A stretch of 64,000 nucleotides of DNA from Cyanobacteria bacterium FACHB-63 (GCA_014695255.1 JACJNX010000042.1:62001-126000); one strand, 5' to 3'; shown: positions 8,815 to 18,646, counted from the stretch's first letter. Notes: generated from the letters alone by a model not told the origin. Program-made: numbers and translations.

Positions 8815-10593
8815 TTATTCTGCTTTCGGAGCAGGTTTCGCCGTTCCGAAAAAGGCTTTGTACATTTCATGCGCGATCGGCACTGCCGCTGTCGCTCCAT
8901 AACCGCCGTTTTCAACCACAACCGCGATCGCAATTTGGGGCTTGCTGACGGGTCCATACCCGACATAGAGGGAATTATCCTCTTGTCCTTGAACCTCTGC
9001 TGTTCCCGTTTTACCTGCGGTGAGCGGAATCGAGCCATCGTTAAGACTGCGTGCCGTTCCTTCTTGCACAACGGCTGTGAGTCCTTCTTGCAGAACTTTC
9101 AGAGCAGATGGCTCAAACCCCAGCGATTCAGGCTGCATATTCGGTTGGTAAGTTTGACTTGCGAGTAAATGGGGCTTGATGCGCTTACCTCCATTCGCAA
9201 CGGTTGAAACCATGACTGCCATTTCGAGCGGAGTGACCTGTACCATCCCTTGCCCGATCGCGGTACTGACCGTATCTCCGACATACCACGGCTCTTTGAA
9301 CAATTTCTCTTTCTGTTTGGGTGTGGGAATGATTCCATGACTGCCACCATCTAAGCCCATGGTAGAAGTGGTGCCAACTCCGAATTTTTGACCCCACTCA
9401 GAAATCGCTTCAGGACCGATCGCCATGCCAAGCTGATAGAAAAACGTATTACTACTGACCGCTAACGCATCCCGAAACCCGATCGTTCCGTAGCTCGCAT
9501 CACCATGCTCATGGAAGAGAGTTCCTCCAATATTGATGGCGCTGTAGGTTGGCAACATTGAAGTTGCAGAAAACTGACCGGACTTCATGGCTGCCATTGC
9601 GGTCACAATCTTGAAGGTGCTACCGGGTGGATAGCCTTGCAAAGCGCGATTGAGAAAAGGATGGTCTTGGCTTTGCAGTGCATCCCAAGTTTTCTGGCTG
9701 ATTTTGCGAGTAAAAATATTCGGGTCAAAGGTCGGGCCGCTCGCCATGACGAGAACCGCACCCGTTTTCACATCCAGTGCCACAACTGCGCCGCGTCGTC
9801 CAGCTAATGCTTTCTCAGCCGCTTGTTGCAGTTTGACATCGAGCGTTAACTGTAGCGGCGCTCCTGCAACGGGCGGCTGAACACCGAGCATCTTTAACTC
9901 TTTGCCTGCTGCATCCACCTCAATCAGTCGTCTGCCCCAAGTGCCGCGCAATGTTGCATCTTGAATCCGCTCAATGCCCATTTGTCCCACCAGCATTCCG
10001 TTGGGAAATTGGGGATTTGCTTTGAGATCTTCTTGCGTTGCTTCGCCGATGTAGCCTAAAACGTGAGCGCCAAGGCTTCCATAAGGATACTGACGGGTTG
10101 ATTCTGCTTGAACTTCTAAGCCGCGAATTTGTCCGACTTCGTGCAGCGCGATAAATTTCTTCTCATCGAGTCCCCGCAGAATTCGCACCGGCGACACCGA
10201 TCGATATTTCACTTCTTCGAGCTTTTTGATAATTTCTTCTTTCGGGATCTCTAATAACTCGCTGATGCGCTGAGCCGACACTTGCCACTGTTCTTTAGTC
10301 TGCTCACGTGGATAGAGATACACCGCTCGCGACAAGCGATTCACGACGATCGGTTTGCCTTTGCGATCGATCAAATTTCCGCGATCCGCGACGATGGAAA
10401 TTGCTCGGACGCGGTTTTGTTCAGCAAGCTGGCGGTTGTTTTTTCCTTCAACCAATTGCAGATAGGCGAGGCGAAATCCACAAACGCTGATCACGCCACT
10501 GGCAAGTAGGAATAGAATCACCGCCCGGAAGGAGCGCTGCGATCGTGCTTTGCTGACCCAGGAATTCGTTGATGAATAAAAAGTGTTCGCCAT
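8815..10593 (-). CDS. mrdA: penicillin-binding protein 2, elongation transpeptidase
   Basis: A 592-residue class B PBP that cross-links peptidoglycan during lateral growth, anchored in the inner membrane by one helix at about residues 23-41 with the bulk in the periplasm. The dimerisation domain contains RGNLIDRKGKPI. The transpeptidase motifs are present: SxxK as STFK with Ser325, SxN as SSN in AVSSNTF, and KTG as KTGTAE with Lys528. The length suits PBP2 (MrdA) rather than the longer FtsI. The gene diverges from dapL and runs towards dnaX. Confidence 0.92.
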   Translation of the reverse strand: MANTFYSSTNSWVSKARSQRSFRAVILFLLASGVISVCGFRLAYLQLVEGKNNRQLAEQNRVRAISIVADRGNLIDRKGKPIVVNRLSRAVYLYPREQTKEQWQVSAQRISELLEIPKEEIIKKLEEVKYRSVSPVRILRGLDEKKFIALHEVGQIRGLEVQAESTRQYPYGSLGAHVLGYIGEATQEDLKANPQFPNGMLVGQMGIERIQDATLRGTWGRRLIEVDAAGKELKMLGVQPPVAGAPLQLTLDVKLQQAAEKALAGRRGAVVALDVKTGAVLVMASGPTFDPNIFTRKISQKTWDALQSQDHPFLNRALQGYPPGSTFKIVTAMAAMKSGQFSATSMLPTYSAINIGGTLFHEHGDASYGTIGFRDALAVSSNTFFYQLGMAIGPEAISEWGQKFGVGTTSTMGLDGGSHGIIPTPKQKEKLFKEPWYVGDTVSTAIGQGMVQVTPLEMAVMVSTVANGGKRIKPHLLASQTYQPNMQPESLGFEPSALKVLQEGLTAVVQEGTARSLNDGSIPLTAGKTGTAEVQGQEDNSLYVGYGPVSKPQIAIAVVVENGGYGATAAVPIAHEMYKAFFGTAKPAPKAE

Positions 10594-10756
10594 ACGTTGC
10601 AGTGAGTGAGAACAAGGTCAAAGAAATGACATCGGACTTACTTTAACAGATCCGGTCGGAGAAGAGGATTCTGGTGGAATTATTTGAAGACCGTGTGAAA
10701 TCTGATGAATAATGGTGAGTCAGACCTTATCCACACTCAATTCACACTCAATCGAC

Positions 10757-11986
10757 ATGGCAACCGTTAACGACAATTATTTGAAGCTGAAAGCAGGTTA
10801 CTTATTCCCCGAAATTGCTCGACGGGTGAATGCTTTCGCGCAGGCAAATCCTGATGCTCCGATTATTCGTCTGGGAATTGGGGATGTGACCGAACCACTA
10901 CCGGAAGCGTGTCGCCAAGCGATGATCAAAGCGGTTGAGGACATGGGCGATCGTAGTCTATTTAAGGGTTATGGTCCCGAACAAGGTTACGAATGGCTGA
11001 GAGAAAAGATTGCAAAACACGACTTTCAGGCGCGAGGCTGTGAGATTGATGCTTCTGAGATTTTTGTGTCGGATGGCTCGAAATGTGACACAGGCAATAT
11101 TTTAGAAATCTTTGGGCACGACAATACGATCGCCGTGACTGATCCGGTGTACCCGGTGTATGTTGATACAAATGTGATGGCGGGAAATACCGGAGAAGCG
11201 AACGATCGAGGCGAATACGCGGGATTAGTTTATCTACCAATTTCTGCGGAAAACAACTTCACGGCTGAGATTCCCTCACAGAAAGTTGATTTAGTTTATC
11301 TCTGTTTTCCGAACAATCCCACTGGTGCAGTTGCAACTAAAGAGTATTTGAAAGCTTGGGTAGATTACGCGAAGGCAAACGGCACGATCATTTTCTTTGA
11401 TGCAGCGTATGAAGCGTATGTCACCGATGAAAGCTTGCCACGATCGATCTATGAAATTGAAGGGGCGCGGGATTGTGCGATCGAGTTTCGATCGTTCTCT
11501 AAAAATGCAGGCTTCACCGGGACGCGGTGTGCACTGACGGTTGTGCCGAAGACGCTAACGGCAAAAGCTGCTGATGGTTCAGATGTGGAATTGTGGAAGC
11601 TGTGGAATCGTCGCCAATCGACTAAATTTAACGGTGTTTCTTACATTGTCCAGCGAGGAGCGGAAGCGGTTTATTCCGAGGAAGGGCAGGCGCAGATCAA
11701 GGCATTAGTAAATTTCTATCTGGAAAATGCCAAGATTATTCGCGAAGAATTGACCAAAGCAGGGCTTTCTGTCTATGGCGGTGTGAATGCACCTTATGTT
11801 TGGGTGAAAACGCCGAATGGCTTATCGAGTTGGGATTTCTTCGATAAGCTGCTGAATGTTTGCAATGTGGTGGGTACGCCTGGATCGGGATTTGGGGCAG
11901 CAGGAGAAGGATATTTCCGCATTTCTGCGTTTAATAGCCGGGAAAATGTCGTTGAAGCGATGAAGCGGATTACGGCGAAGTTCTAA
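10757..11986 (+). CDS. dapL: LL-diaminopimelate aminotransferase
   Basis: A 409-residue PLP enzyme that converts tetrahydrodipicolinate directly to LL-diaminopimelate, the short lysine/peptidoglycan route used by cyanobacteria, plants and chlamydiae. ATG 10757 gives the family start [19 protein letters not shown]; the in-frame ATG at 10712 would add 15 residues of unusual sequence. Visible motifs are [13 protein letters not shown], the substrate loop [20 protein letters not shown] and the PLP lysine Lys249 in [12 protein letters not shown]. Next to mrdA it forms a cell-wall-themed divergent pair. Confidence 0.96.
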   Translation: MATVNDNYLKLKAGYLFPEIARRVNAFAQANPDAPIIRLGIGDVTEPLPEACRQAMIKAVEDMGDRSLFKGYGPEQGYEWLREKIAKHDFQARGCEIDASEIFVSDGSKCDTGNILEIFGHDNTIAVTDPVYPVYVDTNVMAGNTGEANDRGEYAGLVYLPISAENNFTAEIPSQKVDLVYLCFPNNPTGAVATKEYLKAWVDYAKANGTIIFFDAAYEAYVTDESLPRSIYEIEGARDCAIEFRSFSKNAGFTGTRCALTVVPKTLTAKAADGSDVELWKLWNRRQSTKFNGVSYIVQRGAEAVYSEEGQAQIKALVNFYLENAKIIREELTKAGLSVYGGVNAPYVWVKTPNGLSSWDFFDKLLNVCNVVGTPGSGFGAAGEGYFRISAFNSRENVVEAMKRITAKF

Positions 11987-12020
11987 GTAGATGCGAATCT
12001 TGGCTTCGGTTTGAGCGGCT

Positions 12021-12056
12021 TGTGCCCCCTAAATCCCCCATTCTGGGGGACTTTGA
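12021..12056. repeat. dispersed palindromic repeat, copy 1
   Basis: TGTGCCCCCTAAATCCCCCA continues through TTCTGGGGGACTTTGA; the arms TCCCCCA and TGGGGGA form a hairpin. Related copies lie at 14459-14493 (inverted) and 61221-61255 (degenerate). Such C-run/G-run elements are scattered in many cyanobacterial genomes. Confidence 0.8.
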
Positions 12057-12078
12057 GAAGATTAATAAGTCTGCAATC

Positions 12079-12288
12079 AACGATCGTTCTCTGAAGCGAA
12101 GCGATCGTGTTCCAAACTCCAAGATTCGCGTTTCAAGGTCAAACGATCGTCCTCTGAACTCAAACAATCGTCTTCTAAAGCGGAACAATCGTCTCCCAAA
12201 CAGCAACGATCGCCCTCTGAACTCAAACGATCGTCTTCTAAAGCGGAACAATCGTCTCCCAAACAGCAACGATTGCCCTTCAAACACC
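12079..12288. repeat. tandem array of ten 21-bp units
   Basis: Ten contiguous 21-base units in one phase, typically beginning AACGATCGTC or AACAATCGTC. The seven from 12142 to 12288 are well conserved; the first three are more degenerate. A higher-order period of 63 bp (three units) is visible: 12151-12213 and 12214-12276 are nearly identical. Most units hold a CGATCG core related to HIP1. Weak traces extend to about 12330. Confidence 0.85.
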
Positions 12289-12590
12289 AAGTTTCTCGTT
12301 TCAATCATGATCGTTGCTGTTTGAAGGCGAAATTCAGAAAGAATGGTATTTCCGACACGACAAAATCGCCGAATTTTTCGTCGTACAAATCTTTCTCGGT
12401 GATCGTCGGTTTCGCGGCGTTTACTTTCTCCTCGTGACTCTATCTATCGATCGATTGCAACTCCTCCGCACCGTAAGGTTTGAACGGTTAGATTTCCACT
12501 CACTAACGCTGAGAATCTCCAACTTTAGTGAGGCACGGAGCGAATGCAACAGAGCTAAGCTTTGAAGCAAATAGCTGGTAGATAGAGGAT

Positions 12591-12911
12591 ATGACATCAC
12601 AATTGAAAACTAATCCAGAGAACGTTGAAGCGCAAAGAAGCACATTGTTTGACCGCACGTTCCGCGACCAAGAGGGCAATATTGTCATTGCTCAGATGCC
12701 AAATTTACCCGTTATCATTGCCACGACAGCCATCCTATTGCATCTTGTTCTTCCTGCAAGCAGACTCCAAGCTGGAATCGGTTTAATCGGGTTTGGAGCT
12801 TCGTTTACCTGGGCTTGGTTAGAACTGTTTCAGGGCGTGAACTACTTCCGTCGAGGACTCGGTTTGTTCACCTTAGTCGGCTTAATCGCGTTCAGTTTCT
12901 ATATCGCTTGA
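12591..12911 (+). CDS. conserved small membrane protein, unknown function
   Basis: A 106-residue protein. An N-terminal soluble part of about 35 residues is followed by three hydrophobic segments (VIIATTAILLHLVLPA, then IGLIGFGASFTWAWL, then GLFTLVGLIAFSFYIA), so it is an integral membrane protein. The composition is plausible for a real gene and the frame does not overlap a better one. I do not recognise the family; it looks like a cyanobacterial conserved hypothetical. About 110 bases precede the Rieske oxygenase on the same strand, but that gap holds a TATAAT box, so the two may be transcribed separately. Confidence 0.7.
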   Translation: MTSQLKTNPENVEAQRSTLFDRTFRDQEGNIVIAQMPNLPVIIATTAILLHLVLPASRLQAGIGLIGFGASFTWAWLELFQGVNYFRRGLGLFTLVGLIAFSFYIA

Positions 12912-12977
12912 GCGTGAGATGTAGAACCCTTCAAGCCATCGCTGACTACGGTTTCACCTGTGTTAAACTCAGCTCTT

Positions 12978-12983
12978 TATAAT
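12978..12983 (+). promoter_or_regulatory. possible -10 box for the Rieske gene
   Basis: A perfect TATAAT lies 36 bases before the ATG at 13020. No convincing -35 hexamer is seen at 16-18 bases spacing, so this is only a candidate. Confidence 0.35.
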
Positions 12984-13019
12984 GAAGAAGTGTAAAGAAA
13001 TTTCTTCAAAAGGTTACTC

Positions 13020-14423
13020 ATGCTGATCGATCGACCCCCCACAGCACAACTGACCGAACTTCCCGCAGGTGGAACCGATCCGGCTCGGTTTGATTGCAAA
13101 GAAGCTTGGTATCCAGTTCACTATGTTCGAGACTTAAGCAAAACAGAGCCAACAAAATTTACGCTGTTGGGTCAGGACTTAGTAATCTGGTGGGATGCTA
13201 AATCTGAAATTTGGAGAGCCTTTGAAGATCAATGTCCGCATCGGTTAGCACCGCTTTCAGAAGGCAGAATTGCAGAAGATGGACTGCTTGAATGTCCCTA
13301 TCATGGTTGGGCATTTCAAGGGAATGGAAACTGCGATCGCATTCCTCAGCAGTCTGACACTGTTTGCGCGAATGAATCTAAACGGGCGTGTGTTGCTTCC
13401 TATGCCACCGCAGAACGGCAAGGATTATTGTTTATCTACCCTGGTAAGAACAATCCAGAGCAAGTCAACATTCCGATCGTGGAACCAATGGAAGAATCGC
13501 CCGATGAATGGGTGTGTTTGAATACGTTTCGCGATTTACCTTACGATGCCTTGACCCTGCTGGAAAATGTTCTGGATGTTAGCCACATTCCGTTTACGCA
13601 TCATAAATCAGTGGGGAATCGATCGAATGCTTCCACCGTTGAGTTAGAAGTTTTAGAATCTGGTAAACAAGGTTTTGTAGGCTTTTGGCAAGAAGGCCCA
13701 CGCAAAGGAACATTGGGATCGCAGCATACAAAATTCATTGCTCCAGCATTGATGTATCACGATCTAACCTCGAAGCAATTTGGGCGGACGCTCACAGTGG
13801 TTTATGCAACACCGATGCGAAAAGGGGAATGTCGCGTCTTTGCTCGATTCCCGTTTAAGTTTGCCTCTAAGCTTCCTGAATTTTTTATCAAGCTCACACC
13901 ACGCTGGTATTCGCATCTAGGCAACAATACCGTGCTAGAAGATGATCAAATCTTTTTGCATTACCAAGAGCGCTATTTAGTCGAAAAAGGTGGCAGTGAG
14001 AACTATGCAAAAGCTTGTTACTTACCGACTCGTGCCGATGCGTTTGTTTCAAGCTTACGCAGTTGGGTGAATCAGTTTGAAGCTGATCCCTTTCCGAATC
14101 AATCGCTACCCCCCTTGCAGCCGATCGAACAATTACTCGATCGCTATCACTCTCACACCGTTCATTGTTCAAGCTGCCGTACTGCCTTAGCAAGAATTCA
14201 GCAGTTAAAGTTCGCGATCGCAGTTCTAGGGGGATTGTGTTGGGCACTGTTGCCTTTAGCGTCAATCGTGTTTCAGCCGTCATCGCTGCTGATCGCGGGA
14301 TTGGCTGCGATCGTGCCTGTAATTGCGGGTTCGACTTGGCTTGTGTTGCACAATTTAGAGCGCAGATTTTATCAAGGCGATCGCATTCCAGCAAGAAACC
14401 GACCAGAGAAGCCGCGCAAGTAA
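13020..14423 (+). CDS. PAO/TIC55/PTC52-like Rieske non-heme iron oxygenase
   Basis: 467 residues. The Rieske [2Fe-2S] site is C72PH74 and C92PYH95; the mononuclear iron site is NVLDVSHIPFTHH (Asp186, His189, His194). A C-terminal CxxC (Cys383, Cys386 in HCSSC) and a terminal hydrophobic hairpin follow. This order matches the pheophorbide a oxygenase family, which includes chlorophyllide/pheophorbide oxygenases and TIC55/PTC52. In plants the CxxC is a thioredoxin target. The protein probably sits on the thylakoid or envelope membrane through the two C-terminal helices and oxidises a tetrapyrrole-like substrate; the substrate is not predictable. It overlaps no neighbour, and a dispersed repeat follows. 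Confidence 0.87.
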   Translation: MLIDRPPTAQLTELPAGGTDPARFDCKEAWYPVHYVRDLSKTEPTKFTLLGQDLVIWWDAKSEIWRAFEDQCPHRLAPLSEGRIAEDGLLECPYHGWAFQGNGNCDRIPQQSDTVCANESKRACVASYATAERQGLLFIYPGKNNPEQVNIPIVEPMEESPDEWVCLNTFRDLPYDALTLLENVLDVSHIPFTHHKSVGNRSNASTVELEVLESGKQGFVGFWQEGPRKGTLGSQHTKFIAPALMYHDLTSKQFGRTLTVVYATPMRKGECRVFARFPFKFASKLPEFFIKLTPRWYSHLGNNTVLEDDQIFLHYQERYLVEKGGSENYAKACYLPTRADAFVSSLRSWVNQFEADPFPNQSLPPLQPIEQLLDRYHSHTVHCSSCRTALARIQQLKFAIAVLGGLCWALLPLASIVFQPSSLLIAGLAAIVPVIAGSTWLVLHNLERRFYQGDRIPARNRPEKPRK

Positions 14424-14458
14424 AGGAATCCCCCAAGCTCAAGATATTTCTCCCACGT

Positions 14459-14493
14459 TCAAAGTCCCCCACAAGTGGGGGATTTAGGGGGCA
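14459..14493. repeat. dispersed palindromic repeat, copy 2 (inverted)
   Basis: TCAAAGTCCCCCACAAGTGG followed by GGGATTTAGGGGGCA is the reverse complement of the element at 12021-12056. Arms TCCCCCAC/GTGGGGGA flank a two-base loop. It lies between convergent genes, where it may act as a transcript end. Confidence 0.8.
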
Positions 14494-14526
14494 ATCAGCC
14501 GCTAAAAACGCAGTGCGGTACTCGTC

Positions 14527-15204
14527 CTAAAACGTCACTTTGTACAACTGAAACAATTCTTCAGGCAGCGTCTTCACAATCTTGCCACCCTCAGACTGAA
14601 TCAATTTCTTCCAATCTTCTAACGATTCGAGAAAAACTTCTGTCCCTAAATACGTTTCCAAAATTGCCCAACTCTCCGCCAACGGTGCATTCGGATCAAG
14701 CACATCAAACACAAACACCCCACCGGGCTTAAGCACTCGTTTCACTTCAGAAAGAACTAGCGACCAGTAATCGATCGACGAATAACAACTCACACCCGTC
14801 GAAACCACATAATCAAACTGGTTCGCCTCGTACTGCAACTGATGCGCCGCTTCGAGCTTGACTCCGCGAAACAATTTGGAATTGAGTTGCGGAGCGCGAG
14901 CATTCATCGCATCACACGCCACCTTACTGACATCTTGACCGAAATAGTAAGCATTCCAATCCCGCCAGCCATAAATCAAAAAACCAACGCCGCAACCGAT
15001 ATCTAAGCAGCGTTGATTCTTCTGAGGTTGCGCCAATTGCCAAAACGGAGAGGTAATCTTTGCTTGAAGCTGTCCTGATACGCGCTCCCGAAAAATCGGC
15101 ATTGCTTCAACTTCTTCAGGCAGCGCGATCGCCTCACCGCGATATTCTCGGTTAAAGCGATCGGCGATCGCAGCGATATGTGAATCCCAGTCTTGTACAG
15201 CCAA
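14527..15204 (-). CDS. class I SAM-dependent methyltransferase
   Basis: 225 residues. SAM motif I is CLDIGCGVGFLIYGW, followed by FGQDVSKVACDAMNARAP and the post-motif segment RVLKPGGVFVFDVLDPNAP. The fold call is safe; the substrate is unknown. The start is TTG at 15204, only 4 bases after the TAA of the 58-aa gene upstream on the same strand, which suggests translational coupling and supports this weak start; there is no other start nearby that keeps motif I. The region ACYSSIDYW-like before the post-motif is unusual for the common ubiE type. Confidence 0.75.
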   Translation of the reverse strand: MAVQDWDSHIAAIADRFNREYRGEAIALPEEVEAMPIFRERVSGQLQAKITSPFWQLAQPQKNQRCLDIGCGVGFLIYGWRDWNAYYFGQDVSKVACDAMNARAPQLNSKLFRGVKLEAAHQLQYEANQFDYVVSTGVSCYSSIDYWSLVLSEVKRVLKPGGVFVFDVLDPNAPLAESWAILETYLGTEVFLESLEDWKKLIQSEGGKIVKTLPEELFQLYKVTF

Positions 15205-15208
15205 TGAT

Positions 15209-15385
15209 TTAGCCTTTGAGTGCGCGAGTAAAGTTTTGACGGTAAGAACGATTAAACATCATAGCGGGCCACAGTAGCGCTAAATACACTCTACCTTGAC
15301 TAAAGTTTGTCCGTCGGAAGCCTTTCCAAAAGCGATAAGCCCCCACGACATACACCGCCAACGCCAACAATAGTAAGAGCTTCAT
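15209..15385 (-). CDS. 58-residue conserved cyanobacterial membrane-associated protein
   Basis: A small gene read directly from the minus strand. The protein starts MKLLLLLALAVYVVGAYRFW and continues with the basic segment KGFRRTNFSQGRV, a second hydrophobic stretch YLALLWPAMMF, then NRSYRQNFTRALKG. The two hydrophobic segments separated by an Arg-rich loop look conserved, and I recall similar short proteins in other cyanobacteria (recall, not verified). Function is unknown. The stop is 4 bases before the TTG start of the methyltransferase, so the pair is probably one operon. Confidence 0.7.
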   Translation of the reverse strand: MKLLLLLALAVYVVGAYRFWKGFRRTNFSQGRVYLALLWPAMMFNRSYRQNFTRALKG

Positions 15386-15553
15386 GCCAGAGTCCTCGTT
15401 TTCATTTTCTTTTCAGATTCTAACAATCGAAATGCAGAGTCGGGGGGACTTCACATTTGCTAATAATTGTGAGATTCCTGTCCGAAAAAAGCTAGCGCTG
15501 TCAAATTGAATAAAGAGCGATCGAATAAATCGAGAAAGTATGAAGGAGACTGT

Positions 15554-18097
15554 ATGAGAGCAGTGTTAATGGCAGGTGGATCGGGAACTCGACTTAGACC
15601 GCTCACCTGTGACCTGCCAAAACCAATGGTTCCGATTCTCAACCGTCCGATCGCGGAACACATTATCAACCTGCTGCAACGCCACCACATTCGGGAAGTA
15701 ATCGCCACGCTGCACTATCTCCCGGATGTGATGCGCGATTACTTTCAGGATGGCAGTGAGTTCGGGGTGCAAATGACTTATGCGGTTGAAGAAGATCAGC
15801 CTTTAGGCACGGCGGGCTGCGTTAAAAATATTGCGGAACTGCTCGATGATACGTTTTTGGTGATTAGCGGCGATAGTGTCACCGATTTTGACTTGAGTGC
15901 TGCGATCGAGTTCCACTACCGAAAGGGATCGAAAGCAACTTTGGTGTTGACGCGCGTACAGAATCCGATCGAGTTCGGTGTGGTGATTACGGATGAAGAT
16001 TACCGCATTCGTCGCTTCTTAGAAAAACCTTCGAGCAGTGAGATTTTCTCGGATACGGTGAATACCGGAATTTATATTCTTGAGCCGGAGGTGCTGAAGT
16101 ATTTGCCAGACAACGAAGAGGCAGATTTTTCAAAAGATTTGTTCCCGCTCTTGTTGGACAAAAATCAGCCGATGTATGGCTACATTGCAGAAGGATATTG
16201 GTGCGATGTCGGACATTTAGATGCGTATCGAGAAGCGCAGTATGCAGGACTATCGCGCAAAGTGAAACTAGAGTTCGATTACGTCGAGCGATCGCCCGGA
16301 TTGTGGGTAGGAGACAACACTTATATCGATTCTTCAGCACGGATTGAAACACCTGCAATTATTGGCAATAACTGCCGGATCGGGGCGCGAGTGACGATCG
16401 AAGCCGGAACCGCGATCGGAGATAATGTAACGATCGGGGCGGAGGCAGATTTGAAGCGCCCGATTATCTGGAATGGTGCCTTGATCGGTGATGAAGTGCA
16501 TTTGCGCGCCTGTGTGATTGCGCGGGGAGCGAGAATCGATCGACGATCGCACGTTCTAGAAGGCGCAGTGGTAGGGCCGCTTTCAACCGTCGGAGAAGAA
16601 GCGCTGATTGGCCCCAGTGTGCGCGTTTGGCCCAGTAAAAATGTAGAAGCAGGTGCAACGCTCAACACCAATTTGATTTGGGGATACACAGCACACCGGA
16701 ATTTATTTGGTCAGCGCGGCGTTTCTGGACTTGCCAACGTCGATATCATTCCAGAATTTGCTGTGAAGCTGGGAGCAGCCTATGGTTCAACGCTCAAACC
16801 CGGATCGCAGGTGACGGTTTCGCGAGATCAAAGAACGATTTCTCGTATGGTGTCACGATCGATGATTGCAGGCTTGATGTCGGTTGGAGTGAATGTGCAA
16901 AACCTCGAAGCGACAGCGATCCCCGTATCGAGATCGGTGGTTCCAACTTTAGGAGTCGCGGGTGGTTTACACATTCGGATTCATCCAGAGAAATCCGATC
17001 ACATTTTGATTGAGTTCTTCGATCGCAATGGCATTAACGTCTCGAAAGCGATCGAGAAAAAGATCGAAGGCGCATTTTTCAAGGAGGATTTTCGCCGCGC
17101 TCCGATTCAAGAAATCGGCGGCGTGGTGAGCGTCAATCAAGCGACTGAAATCTATAGCCGCGGATTTGAGCGGAATTTGAACGTGCAAGCGGTGCAGCAC
17201 AGTAGCTCAAAAGTCATCATTGATTACGCTTATGCAGTTTCCGGTGCAGTCTTGCCACAGCTATTAGCAAAATTCGGCTGTGATGCGGTCGTATTAAATG
17301 CCAGTCTGACGCAAACGGCTCCCTCGGTCAACGATCGCGAATCTCTGCTCAATCAACTTGGTCACGTCGTTGAAGCGCTAAAAGCAACCTTTGGGGTGCA
17401 AGTTTCGGCAAACGGGGAACAGTTGATTCTTGTGGATGAAACAGGTAGCCCAATTCGGGGTGAAACGCTCACGGCTTTGATGGTCGATATGATGTTGACA
17501 GCACATCCGCGTGGAACGGTAGTGGTTCCGGTTCATGCGTCGAGCGCGATCGAGCAAATTGCCCGTCGTCACGATGGCAAAGTAGTCCGTACCAAAGCAA
17601 GTCCAACTTCGCTAATGGAAGCCTGTCATGCTCATGCCAACACGGTTTTAGGCGGTAGCGGTGAAATGGGCTTTATCTTTCCGCAACTGCACCCTGGATT
17701 CGATGCGATGTTCTGCATTGCGAAACTAATCGAGATGCTAACGCTGCAAGATCGCACCCTGGCGCAAATCCGGGCAGAATGTCCGCGTGTATCGCACAAA
17801 ACTTATTCGGTGCGCTGTCCTTGGACGGTGAAAGGAGCGCTGATGCGGCATTTAGTCGAAAGTCATCCCGCCGAAATGTTAGAGACGTTTGACGGCGTGA
17901 AGATTTTTAACCCCGATCGCAGCGATAGCTGGGTGCTGATTTTACCGGATGCAACAGAACCCTTGATTCACGTTTACGCGAATAGCCCGAATCGCGGCTG
18001 GGTTGATGAAATCTTGCGCGAATATCGGCTGAAAGTGCAAGAGTTTGTTTACCAAGAACAAGGCATCGAAGAAGCTAGAATAGAGCATGTGTACTAA
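15554..18097 (+). CDS. sugar-nucleotide pyrophosphorylase fused to a phosphomannomutase-like domain
   Basis: 847 residues from ATG 15554, preceded by AAGGAG. Residues 1-235 are a nucleotidyltransferase ([13 protein letters not shown], then [10 protein letters not shown]), as in mannose-1-phosphate guanylyltransferases. About 250-360 is a left-handed beta-helix with hexapeptide repeats ([17 protein letters not shown]). From about 380 to the end it resembles phosphomannomutase/phosphoglucomutase. The expected TASHNP phosphoserine loop and DGDGDR metal loop are not intact ([10 protein letters not shown] and VDETGSP stand there), while the phosphate-binding [11 protein letters not shown] is kept. 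The second half may thus be regulatory. It probably makes GDP-mannose or a similar precursor for polysaccharides. Confidence 0.87.
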   Translation: MRAVLMAGGSGTRLRPLTCDLPKPMVPILNRPIAEHIINLLQRHHIREVIATLHYLPDVMRDYFQDGSEFGVQMTYAVEEDQPLGTAGCVKNIAELLDDTFLVISGDSVTDFDLSAAIEFHYRKGSKATLVLTRVQNPIEFGVVITDEDYRIRRFLEKPSSSEIFSDTVNTGIYILEPEVLKYLPDNEEADFSKDLFPLLLDKNQPMYGYIAEGYWCDVGHLDAYREAQYAGLSRKVKLEFDYVERSPGLWVGDNTYIDSSARIETPAIIGNNCRIGARVTIEAGTAIGDNVTIGAEADLKRPIIWNGALIGDEVHLRACVIARGARIDRRSHVLEGAVVGPLSTVGEEALIGPSVRVWPSKNVEAGATLNTNLIWGYTAHRNLFGQRGVSGLANVDIIPEFAVKLGAAYGSTLKPGSQVTVSRDQRTISRMVSRSMIAGLMSVGVNVQNLEATAIPVSRSVVPTLGVAGGLHIRIHPEKSDHILIEFFDRNGINVSKAIEKKIEGAFFKEDFRRAPIQEIGGVVSVNQATEIYSRGFERNLNVQAVQHSSSKVIIDYAYAVSGAVLPQLLAKFGCDAVVLNASLTQTAPSVNDRESLLNQLGHVVEALKATFGVQVSANGEQLILVDETGSPIRGETLTALMVDMMLTAHPRGTVVVPVHASSAIEQIARRHDGKVVRTKASPTSLMEACHAHANTVLGGSGEMGFIFPQLHPGFDAMFCIAKLIEMLTLQDRTLAQIRAECPRVSHKTYSVRCPWTVKGALMRHLVESHPAEMLETFDGVKIFNPDRSDSWVLILPDATEPLIHVYANSPNRGWVDEILREYRLKVQEFVYQEQGIEEARIEHVY

Positions 18098-18161
18098 AAG
18101 ATCGCTTCTTCCAGAATCAGTCAAAGCAGTAGAATAACGTTCACCCACTTTTCACAAGTCT

Positions 18162-18617
18162 ATGAACAGCATCATCTTGTTAGCGGACATCATTCAGGAA
18201 CCGCAGCTTCGATTCACCTCCGACAACCAAACCCCGATCGCAGAGTTACGAGTGGAGTTTGCTGGACTCCGCCCTGAAGATCCGACGACACAGCTTAAAG
18301 CCGTGGGCTGGGGCAACCTCGCGCAAGAAATTCAGGCAAACTATCACCAAGGTGATCGCGTGATTCTAGAAGGGCGCTTGACGATGAATACGGTCGATCG
18401 TCCTGAAGGCTTCAAAGAGAAGCAAGCAGAATTAACGATTCAAAGAATTCACGCTCTAAACGGCGCATCGATCTCCACTAGCGTCACGACTGAAGCTCCG
18501 GCTCGCGCTCCCAGCACTCCGCCACCCGCAGCTACTACAACCCCGAAACGTACCGTCAAAGCGCCTGCCGCTCCAGCCCTTGAATCTCAGCCTGAGTTAG
18601 ACGACATCCCGTTCTAA
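18162..18617 (+). CDS. ssb: single-stranded DNA-binding protein, cyanobacterial type
   Basis: A 151-residue OB-fold protein. The start MNSIILLADIIQEPQLRFTS and the segment AVGWGNLAQEIQANYHQGDR match the cyanobacterial SSB group in which the usual LVGRLG start is replaced. A Pro/Ala/Thr-rich linker (about 105-140) leads to the acidic tip LDDIPF, which docks partner proteins in bacterial SSBs. It probably coats ssDNA in replication or repair; cyanobacteria often have a second, canonical SSB. It lies 64 bases after the sugar-nucleotide gene and 29 bases before the epimerase. Confidence 0.85.
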   Translation: MNSIILLADIIQEPQLRFTSDNQTPIAELRVEFAGLRPEDPTTQLKAVGWGNLAQEIQANYHQGDRVILEGRLTMNTVDRPEGFKEKQAELTIQRIHALNGASISTSVTTEAPARAPSTPPPAATTTPKRTVKAPAAPALESQPELDDIPF

Positions 18618-18646
18618 AATAAAGGCTGATTTTACGGAGCGGTAGC

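Larger units (their letters stand above)
11987..12590. other. 604-bp gene-free region with repeats
   Basis: It contains a dispersed CCCCCTAAATCCCCC-type palindrome at 12021-12056 and a 21-bp tandem array at 12079-12288. Because 21 is a multiple of three, frames stay open across the array on both strands, giving repetitive pseudo-peptides without ribosome sites; I do not call these genes. From 12330 to 12590 I see nothing recognisable before the next gene. Confidence 0.6.

Noticed and set aside
12022-12324. 100-aa and 112-aa frames across the tandem array on both strands
   Set aside because: Their repetitive NDRxLxS and RRLFRF peptides follow from the 21-bp period; no ribosome sites, and one start lies in a dispersed repeat.
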